Below, piece by piece: positions 55,481-64,000 of a DNA stretch of 64,000 nucleotides. Numbering within the stretch: the first letter of the stretch is position 1; every line of letters begins with the position of its first letter. The position numbers were made by a program, and so were the translations under genes. The notes below the pieces were generated by a model, which was not told the DNA's origin, ran no database searches, and saw only the letters and a program-made list of their open reading frames with translations. The stretch lies in assembly GCA_020284085.1 (NCBI GenBank), contig JACEVL010000110.1, positions 579,501 through 643,500 on the forward strand, read 5' to 3'. Origin of the DNA: Aporrectodea caliginosa. Lineage: Eukaryota; Annelida; Clitellata; Crassiclitellata; Lumbricidae.

Positions 55481-55860
55481 TTCTTGTTAAAAAGTTTTCC
55501 TCATAAAGTTGTCCACCCGTGGGATAATTCGCTCATCCGGTCTGATAAGCAGGGAATAAGGGAGTGTCCTTACAGGATTCTCCACCAAATACCATCATTT
55601 GATTAAAATAATTTAACGAAAACTTTTAAACTGTCATCACCCTTCGATTCGATATAGGCAAGAGACCTGAATGAACAATATGCTCTTTTTGGACACCTTT
55701 AAAGCGTAACCAAATGGCGCTATATATTCTGAACATCAGTTAAATTTTAACTTGAATCCTAGGGAATAGGAATGTTGCTGTGTATCGACGTCAACGGCTT
55801 TGAATCGCATAAGCTGTAATTAAACTGTTGGAATCCACCTAATCGTGAATTTGCTTGATC
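55481..55860. repeat. Module-c and Module-a copies
   Basis: Module-c at 55688, Module-a at 55785-55830; otherwise unique. Confidence 0.6.
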
Positions 55861-57420
<1,560 letters not shown>

Positions 57421-57569
57421 TATTATTACTATTACGACTATTATTATTACTACTAATGTTGTTATTGCTTTTGTAATTATAATAATTTGTTTAATTTTCT
57501 TCATTATTATTATTTTTCTTATTGTTATTTTAATATTAAATTATTATTATTATTACTATTATTATTACT

Positions 57570-57603
<34 letters not shown>

Positions 57604-57735
57604 ATCATCGTCATCGTCATCGTCATCGTCGTCGTCGTCGTAGTCGTCGTAGTCGTCGTCGTCATCATCATCATCATCATCCTACTCCTCCTCCTTCTCC
57701 TCCTCCTTCTCCTCATCATCATCACCATCGTCATT
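57421..57735. repeat. Compound trinucleotide tract (TTA)n(GTC/ATC)n(CTC)n
   Basis: TTA runs, then CGTCAT hexamers, GTC runs, CATCAT and CTCCTC. Confidence 0.93.
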
Positions 57736-58212
57736 ATTTTTACAAACGGAAGTACGTCATAGGAACCTAACCAGTAAACAAGTCGTAAAGAGTTTTTTTC
57801 CGCAGAGCTTAACGTCTCCTCTAAGTCTCTAACATGAGACGACAGTTTTCTGTTCCTAAGTTACGGCTGCATCGCATGCGCTCCGTTTGTAAACAGGTTG
57901 TCATCACAAATTACGTCGCCTGCTTAATGATGCGACAGCCAATTATATCCCGGATGTAGCCCTAGAAGCTTACGATCGTGATGTAGGCCTACATGGGAAC
58001 CATCGAGAACGACCCTAACTAACGTCATCACACGTTCAAGTAACGCCTACGTGAAACTAACCCAGATATATACATCTTTGTGTGTGGGGTGGGGGAGGGT
58101 GTGCGTGCGTGTGTGTGTCTCGTATGTATGTATTCGTTCATTCATATCGAATATAGCGGCCCATCAAGAAAACTACTCAGATGCTTATAATGTTATATGC
58201 ATATATATTTAT
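57736..58212. other. Unique sequence
   Basis: Short GT-rich piece at 58080-58130 and a TCAAGAAAACTACTCAGATG tail-like piece near 58165. No gene. Confidence 0.4.
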
Positions 58213-58400
58213 TAATATACTAGACGTGTGCCCGTCCTAATACGGTTAAATGACCTTCATACCGTATACCCCTCCACTCCCCTCCGTGCCATCTCTTGCC
58301 CTTCGTGGCTTCTATTCTCACACCGACGGCGGATCACGTGTCGGCGCCTAGCGAATGACGCGTTCAGCAAACAGCGTAACAGCTTCTGACAGAAAAGACA
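58213..58400 (+). repeat. Dispersed repeat starting ACTAGACGTGTGCCCGTC
   Basis: Shares TGCCCGTC...GACGGTTAAA-type start, a pyrimidine-rich centre and GCGTAACAGCTTCTGACAGA end with 63263-63520. Confidence 0.55.
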
Positions 58401-59045
58401 GACAGACATGGCTCTTCGTTTATGTATGTTCGTTTGTGTGTGTGTGTGTGTGTTTGAGTGTGTATGTATGTGTGTGTGCGTGTGCGTAGGTGTGGGTGTG
58501 TGTCATTTGTACATGTTACATGTATATAAACTTAATATACGTTATGTGTATGTATCGTTACATCGGATCCTATGTAAATTGTTACAAAGAGTGGTCATCA
58601 TCATCACATCATCACATATTCGTTTCCTTCGAAGGTTATACAAATATACTTATAATGTAAACAAAATGCCACGAGCGTAGGAGCGCACTTGGCATGTGGG
58701 AGCGCACGGGGCATGGGTATATAAGCACACGTAGCCTAGGGAGAGCACGTGACTTAGCAACGAAGGCAGCGATCGTGTGGCTTAACTCAACAATTTTCGT
58801 TCGTTTGGACTGCTAATGTGTCCCAGCGCCCTTTAGACGAGACACTTATTTCCTTCGCCGTTTTCGAATACTTTTTACACTGTTTGTACGCTTAAATAAT
58901 TTTAGACGTGACTAGCCTTAAACTCAGTACCAGGAGAACACAACTTATGCTCGAAAGTTATTGTAAAGAAAATGCGTTAGCATGCAATATATATCATCGG
59001 TTGGATATGTTTTTAAGGTGTCTAAATAGAACAATATTTTGGTCA
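58401..59045. other. (GT)n tract and unique sequence
   Basis: GT run at 58428-58502. 58675-58760 repeats GGGAGCGCAC and GGCATG and includes GGGTATATAAG at 58706-58716, a TATA-like string without other promoter evidence. Inverted Module-c at 59008. Confidence 0.5.
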
Positions 59046-59127
59046 TTTGCTTAGCGACATCTTGTGGCTGCCAAGATCGTTTAGCATCATACGCGTTTGA
59101 TGCAAGCAGTTATTGACAATGATGATG
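59046..59127. repeat. Module-a copy
   Basis: GCTTAGCGACATCTTGTGGC near 59050. Confidence 0.65.
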
Positions 59128-59955
59128 ATTCCATTTGTTTAACGACATCCTTTGGCTACTATGGCCGTTGACATCTTTGTGTTTCTATTGTATTTCCTTT
59201 CTGTTTGGCCCATTGGCTCTTTTTATTTCAATTCTCTATATTTTTTTCTTTTTCTTTTTTTGTTTTTTTTTCTGGCTATTTCAGCTCTTTTTTGGCTCAG
59301 CTCTTTTTTGGCTATTTCAGCTCTTTTTTTTGGCTATTTCAGCTCTTTTTTGGCTATATCAGCTCTTTTCAAATATGTTTACAAAGTTATTTACAGTATT
59401 TCTAAGTTTTCTATAATAACATGTAATGCTATTTGCAAACAGAATTTCAGCACATTAACAGTTATTTACATAACAGGATAACTTAATTAAACATTTCATT
59501 CAACATTTTCTTTTATATAACAATGCAATATTATTACAAGATGTAATAAAATTATTAATCATCATAATCAAATGACCTTTAATCACACATATAAGCACAC
59601 TTGTTTTGTTTTAATTGGTATTTTAATCACAAGCAATGTGTTCAGCTATATGTTTGTAATAGATGATTTGATATGATAATGATATTCATGAGAATAATTA
59701 TAGTATTTTTCCTTTATTAATGATTTTAATAAGATTATATACTGTACTCTGCAAACATCCTGTATCAAGCAGAGATTTTAAATTAAATTCTGATTTATAA
59801 CTATTACATTTATCTTTTAGGATAGTTGAAATATTTTCCTTATTACATTCCAATAGGATATGTTCCATACTTTCCGTTACCTCACATGTATCACAAAACC
59901 CAGTAGGGTGTTTTCTCATTTGAAATAGTCTTTTATTAGTAATGGCAACACCAAG
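59128..59955 (-). mobile_element. 5'-truncated LINE copy (same family as 26450-27615)
   Basis: Minus strand: coding remnant from 59955, AT-rich UTR, the AGCTCTTTTTTGGCTATTTC units (59280-59370), TTTGGCCCATTGGCTCTTTT and the Module-a 3' end (59128-59175). The copy ends abruptly at 59955 within the coding region, the usual result of incomplete reverse transcription. Confidence 0.87.
59698..59955 (-). pseudogene. LINE ORF2 C-terminus with CCHC motif
   Basis: From GVAITNKRLFQMRK onward it carries HPTGFCDTCEVTESMEHILL and EC, a C-x2-C-x7-H-x4-C module, then ISTILKDKC and a stop at 59698. It differs from the 26.7-kb copy at few residues (M for I, N for K, D for E), so the two inserted from closely related sources. 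RT domain absent. Confidence 0.87.
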
Positions 59956-61400
59956 CTATTAGGACAAGTTATTGACAAAAGTGTTAGCGTGCAATAAATA
60001 GCATATGTTGGATATGTTTTAAAGGTGTCTAAATAGAACAATAATTTTGTGTAATTGTTTAGCGACATCTTGTGGCTGCCATGACTGTTCGACATTAACC
60101 ACGTTTTAACCCCACTGTTACTGTAAAGAAAAATTCGTTAGCTTGCAAAAAATAGCATCAGTTGAACATGTTTTACGGTGTTTAAAACGAGAAATATTTT
60201 CATTATTGTTTAGTGACATCTTGTTCTTGCCAGGGTCGTAGACGTCGACCTGACCTCACTTCGAAAGGAAATGAATATCGCACTAACAAGTAATAGTTTT
60301 CTATTCGTTAACGACATCTTAAGGCTCCTAGGGCCGTTGATGTCGTCCTCCTCCTATTTCAAGGCTTGGGACTGGCACCAACTGAGTACGGCCGAGGAAC
60401 AGTTTATCCAATCATATATAGTATTTATTTACAAATGAGCAGAGTATGGAGAAGCAAGGAAATAGCAAAGAAAACCAAGACAAAAGCAAACGAGACGCTG
60501 ATACAGCCAATCATCCTATGCAATGTTATGTCATGAGAGAGAAGATGATTAGCGTAACCCTTCTTCGCTTTCCGGGCTTGAGACTGGCACTACAATGCAG
60601 GCAGTGGCTGAGTTTAGAGAGCGCATTGCTTTTGATATGAGGATATATTTGTATGGCTGCAAGAGCCGTTGTCATTGATCATTTTAAGCACACGTCGTAT
60701 CCGCGTGTAATGTTTCGAACGGAAACTGGCGTATAAATTTTAAATAGCGTGAATTAAACATGTATTAAAGGTGTCTAAAAGAAAATTTATTATGCACTGC
60801 TTAACAACAGTTGCGACTGCCTAGAGTGTTAACGCTGAATTTACCTTGTTTTACAGGCAGTTGATTAGATCCACCATTTTAAACATTTCTCTAGCATGAA
60901 AATCTGTTCAAGTCGATATGGATAATTGTTGTAGATTTTGTAGGAATTGGTTTGTTGATAATTGCTGTTAAACGACGCTGTGTTACAACGAATATGATTG
61001 ACATCGCCTTCTTTCTTTAACCAGGCTTGGGACTGGTACCAGTGGAGCATAAGGCCTTAGCACTGGCAGAGTTAGCACAATGGTTTCGTGGTTTGGTTAG
61101 TTACCTGTAGACAGCAACCGTGGAGTTCACTGGATTAAGCGCAACAGCTAATAAAATATGAAGAGTAGGCCTACGCCTAATATTTATAATGTGCGCGCCA
61201 TTTTAAGGGTGTCTAAAAGAGCCTTGTATTAACCATTGTTTAACGACCGCAGTTGCTATCTAACGTTGGTTAGTTTCTGTTTAACGACACTGTATGATAA
61301 CAAAAAAGATTATTAGCGTCGCCCTCTCCTATCTCCATGCTTGGGACTGGCACTGACAGAGTACGAGCAGTGGCGGAGTTTCTAACGACTTCAACAGCTC
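59956..61400. repeat. Module-a, -b, -c field
   Basis: Inverted Module-c at 60020, 60170, 60760 and 61205. Module-a at 60058, 60210 and 60310. Module-b at 60345-60395, 60545-60610, 60965-61060 and 61275-61385. Small frames here (60446-60640, 60865-61050) run through modules. Confidence 0.7.
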
Positions 61401-61550
61401 CGTTATATCATATATAAAGAAGATGAAACTATAAAACTGATGAATGTAGCGCCTCTGAGTAGTTTCCTTTAAGTTTCCTTCCTCGCTATATAAATTCCAG
61501 AATAAATGAATGAATGAATGAATGAGTCTAGATGTCTTTAGAACTCATAT
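61401..61550. repeat. SINE/LINE tail with (GAAT)n
   Basis: GCGCCTCTGAGTAGTTTCC and GCTATATAAATTCCAGAATA, then GAATGAATGAATG. Confidence 0.65.
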
Positions 61551-61765
61551 GGTGCCCGATTAGAGTACTCGCCGCAATACGGTGAATACCGGTCCGAACC
61601 TCGTCCCAGACAGATACTGTGCAAGAATTAGCAATTAGCAATTGAGCAAGCCCTTCACTTACAATTGCTCAGCGCCATCGATGTTCCGTTGTAAGGTCAT
61701 ATGTGCACTTCTGAACTTTGGAAGGAGGGCAGTAGCAAATACAATTGCACTGTATTGAATACGTT
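61551..61765 (+). mobile_element. SINE-2 copy
   Basis: Degenerate head GCCCGATTAGAGTACTCGCC, GGTCCGAACCTCG, CTTACAATTGCTCAGCGCCA, then CTGAACTTTGGAAGGAGGGC and a TGCACTGTATTGAATAC end. Confidence 0.78.
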
Positions 61766-62062
61766 GCAGGTTGTTTGTTCTGAAGTGCTTTTAAACTGTT
61801 TTTAAAGGTAACTGGTGAAAAAAGATCGAGGAAGGCAAAAGACGTTAGTATGATTGGTTAGAGCGCTCTGCTTAGACACCATTAAAACAGGGTTAATTGA
61901 CACTATATAGGCATGGGAGCTATAGTTTCCTAATTATAAGTTGTTCTCCTTACACACCCGATAAAGTCATTGTATAATTCTATATAGGCAACGAAGCCTG
62001 GATGAAATATAATCTCAGATGTATCGGTGCACTATTTCGTGTCGTTCAACAAAGAACACTAA
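61766..62062. repeat. SINE-2-type head fused to Module-c; unique sequence
   Basis: GATTGGTTAGAGCGCTCTGC followed directly by TTAGACACCATTAAAACAG at 61853-61892, like 29905-29960. Confidence 0.6.
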
Positions 62063-62322
62063 TAATAATTATAATAATAATAATAATTCTTCCTTTATTG
62101 AAACAATCCGGTTGACACATCGCAACCGGTACAGTTTACAGTTATGCAAGTTGAAACAATTCACAAGAACGCAAATGACAGAAGACATAGATCTTAACTA
62201 CTAACAGAACAGACAGTCTGCAATACACGGCGCTAATAGCAGCTTACATATCCGCCCTACGGGACTCGAACTCGGTACCTCTTGCTCTCTACGCCAAATG
62301 TTATCCAATGCGCTATCGGTCA
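62063..62322 (-). mobile_element. SINE-3 copy with alternative 3' tail
   Basis: Minus strand: ATAGCGCATTGGATAACATT head, AGGTACCGAGTTCGAGTCCC B box, standard body to CTGTTCTGTTAGTAGTTAAG, then a different end (CGATGTGTCAACCGGATTGT, TTCAATAAAG and an ATT tail). A fragment of that end is at 23820-23884. Confidence 0.82.
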
Positions 62323-62471
62323 TAATGTTATGTTTTGATAGCTTTAACTGGTGTCGTTCGGACGCTATGAATTCATTTTCACTTTACTGTATATGTTTTT
62401 ACATCTGTCTGATAGCTACGTAGACAGCACCTTTGAGAGGCTCTTAAGACGCGCTATACAAGTATTCTGTT
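62323..62471. other. Unique sequence with tail fragment
   Basis: CACCTTTGAGAGGCTCTTAA and CGCGCTATACAAGTATTCTG resemble a LINE/SINE 3' tail. Confidence 0.45.
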
Positions 62472-62893
62472 ACTATTGTATTTGAACACTTGTTATAGCG
62501 CCCCTAATAAGATTTCCCATTCAGAGGCGCTCCCGACTACTGCGCGAACGCTGAATCGGGTTTCACGCCGAAGCGCATGAGCAATTGCGAGTGAAGGACT
62601 TGCCCAGGGATCTTAACTTAGACAGTCCCTACGCGGCGACTTTGAGGTGGATTCGAACCCGCAACCCTCCAGCTGCAAGGCACGGAACATACCCCCAAAC
62701 CACCGCGCCCCAGTTGTATTGTGATGTGTTGTATTGTGTGTTGTATTGTACTCCACGTTTATAATGCGACTGGAGCCACCCGCAGTAAAGATCCGAGAAA
62801 TTAATCTCTGATAAACCGACCCGACCGGGAAGCGAACCCGGGGCGCCGGCGCGACTAGCAGGCTACCAACCCACTCGGCCACTCAGGATCCTG
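62472..62893 (-). mobile_element. Composite SINE-4 + SINE-1 dimer, full length
   Basis: Same structure and linker as 30155-30560. A 16-17 base insertion (ATCTTAACTTAGACAG) interrupts the SINE-1 body near 62610. Confidence 0.88.
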
Positions 62894-63109
62894 TTACATT
62901 ACATTAAAATAAATTGTCGTCAACCGCCTTTGAAGTCGTATACGACGACGTTAAATCTTGGAGTAATAATAATAATGATAAAGGAGGAGGGCTATGATAA
63001 TGATCTTTGTAATCACACAGTGTCGTTAAACTGTAACTATACTACTAATATACTACTACTTCTACTCCTTGTAATATGTTACTGCAGTCTATAATAAGAA
63101 TGTTATACT
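62894..63109. repeat. Module-a and Module-b remnants
   Basis: TCGTCAACCGCCTTTGAAGT near 62922 and CACACAGTGTCGTTAAACTG near 63013 with a TACTACTA tail. Confidence 0.65.
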
Positions 63110-63190
63110 CTGTATAAATGTATGTACACCAAAGTGCGGCTATGCAATTGGTTGAATAAAGAATATATTTACTTACTTACTTACTTAGTT
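63110..63190 (+). repeat. Retrotransposon tail with (ACTT)n
   Basis: CGGCTATGCAATTGGTTGAA, TAAAGAATATATTTACTTAC. Partner of 55385-55480. Confidence 0.6.
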
Positions 63191-63254
63191 TACACGTCTT
63201 TTCACGAAAACCTAGCAACGGTATTTAACAACGGATGTTGCAGACTGTTCGCTC

Positions 63255-63520
63255 TTTAATAATAACTAGATGCTTGCCCGTCGTAGGACGGTTAAAAACA
63301 ATAATTTTCAAATGCGTTTATCACTGAAAAGCAGCCCCTCGCCTCCCCCTGCATTCCAAATCCCTCTCCCCTCTGTTCCACTCTCTCCCCTCTCCATCAC
63401 CTCCCTCACACTCCCCTCCTTCACACTCCCCTTCCCTTCCCTTCCCTCCCTTGCGCTTGTCTGGTTGTTGACCGCTGTCGCTTTGCGTAACACGACAGAA
63501 AGAAGTTCATGATATCGCAA
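63255..63520 (+). repeat. Dispersed repeat starting ACTAGATGCTTGCCCGTC
   Basis: Second copy of the repeat at 58213-58400: TAGGACGGTTAAAAACAATA start, pyrimidine-rich centre (CTCCCCTCCTTCACACTCCC), GCGTAACACGACAGAAAGAA end. Frames across it are artefacts. Confidence 0.55.
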
Positions 63521-64000
63521 TCGAAAATTATATTCCGTCGGAAAGCTAGATATATATAGTCGATAAATCAGGGATAGCAGAATTGGGGTTACGGTAAGTA
63601 TGTAATCGATTTGAACGGCAATTGAGGCCGTTAAATGTCGTTAATCCTGTTGAATCCAGGCCACTACGTTTAAAGTAACGCAGAGTGGATGTTAAACAAC
63701 CTGGCAGCCACAAGATGGCATTGAATAATGAATTACACAATGGTCTCTATAGACACCTTTTTAACGTTTTCAACTGAGCCTATTAATTAGCAATGGCCTC
63801 AAAATTAACACCTATTAGTCAGTTGGGATTTCACTAGAGAAGATCGAGAGGCCCATTATACACTGCTCCTTGTAAATAAACAAAGTCAATTTTACCCCTC
63901 GGGGGTGTTGGTAGGCAGAAAATCTCGTCCTTTTCTCAGGACTTAACCCGTCTGGGCAGTCTATGATCTGTAACTAAACCATCTCACGGGGTGGTTTCGA
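63521..64000. repeat. Module-a/c remnants and unique sequence to the window edge
   Basis: Module-a at 63615-63650 and 63690-63725, Module-c at 63752. The last 220 bases are unique. Confidence 0.5.

Noticed and set aside
58706..58716. GGGTATATAAG as a core promoter
   Set aside because: TATA-like string with no downstream ORF, no exon and AT-rich repeats all around.

Overview
This is 64 kb of animal nuclear DNA, most likely from a marine invertebrate. The case for an animal is the split, spliced-looking G-protein-coupled receptor (GPCR) exons, tRNA-derived SINEs, CR1/L2/jockey-like non-LTR retrotransposon pieces, hAT and piggyBac relics, and very long microsatellites. There are no operons, ribosome binding sites or long ORFs. 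I cannot name the species.

Host coding sequence is scarce. (1) A minus-strand first coding exon at 8475-8971 encodes the N-terminus to TM3 of a class A peptide-type GPCR, with a good splice acceptor upstream and a donor downstream; its other exons would lie beyond the left edge. (2) A plus-strand exon at 35109-35234 encodes TM6 to the start of TM7 of a similar receptor (SWGP motif). The two point away from each other, so they are either two genes or one gene split by an inversion or misassembly. Nearly all other translated frames are microsatellite artefacts or transposon debris.

Mobile DNA is the main content. Cut-and-paste elements with ends that can be read: a hAT relic with transposase C-terminus and 8-bp target duplication (10918-11845); a piggyBac relic in TTAA (51538-52545); hAT-type MITEs (2345-2745, 17388-17750, 25314-25753, 52838-53217); a Mutator-like foldback with 9-bp target duplication and internal tandem repeats (53717-54200); other inverted-repeat elements (1831-2074, 20343-20724, 48545-48890, 48917-49202, 54696-55034). 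LINE fragments lie at 2759, 15337, 16447, 23885, 26450, 28430, 32925, 40885, 47647 and 59128.

Labels used for repeat families. SINE-1: tRNA-like, ends GCGCTATAACAAG. SINE-2: tRNA-like, GATTGGTTAGAGCGCTC head. SINE-3: GATAGCGCATTGGATAAC head. SINE-4: GAGTGGCCGAGTGGGTTG or a related head, ending near GCATTATAAACGTGGAG. Module-a: GTCAACGGCC followed after about 20 nt by GTCGTTAAAC. Module-b: GGCTTGGGACTGGCACT with AGCGTCGCCCTCCTCC and a GTCGTTAAAC end. Module-c: AGACACCTTTAAAACG followed by GCTATATA. Module-d: GAACGGTGAGAACTGTTC. Module-e: GTTTAACGGCAGC with GATTATTTTTGGCAT. Modules a-e fill most space between other features in 15-38 kb, 45-48 kb and 52-64 kb.

Layout: 0-5.4 kb microsatellites, two DNA elements, one LINE end; 5.4-10 kb SINEs, a 28-bp minisatellite, GPCR exon 1; 10-18 kb hAT relics, SINEs, LINE pieces; 18-25 kb long CA/TA and AAT tracts and a telomere-motif foldback; 25-35 kb LINE and module debris with composite SINEs; 35 kb the TM6 exon; 36-38 kb modules; 38-45 kb simple repeats; 45-52 kb LINE and simple repeats; 51.5-55 kb a run of five DNA transposons; 55-64 kb modules, SINEs and a LINE 3' end. 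No rRNA, functional tRNA gene or CRISPR array was found.
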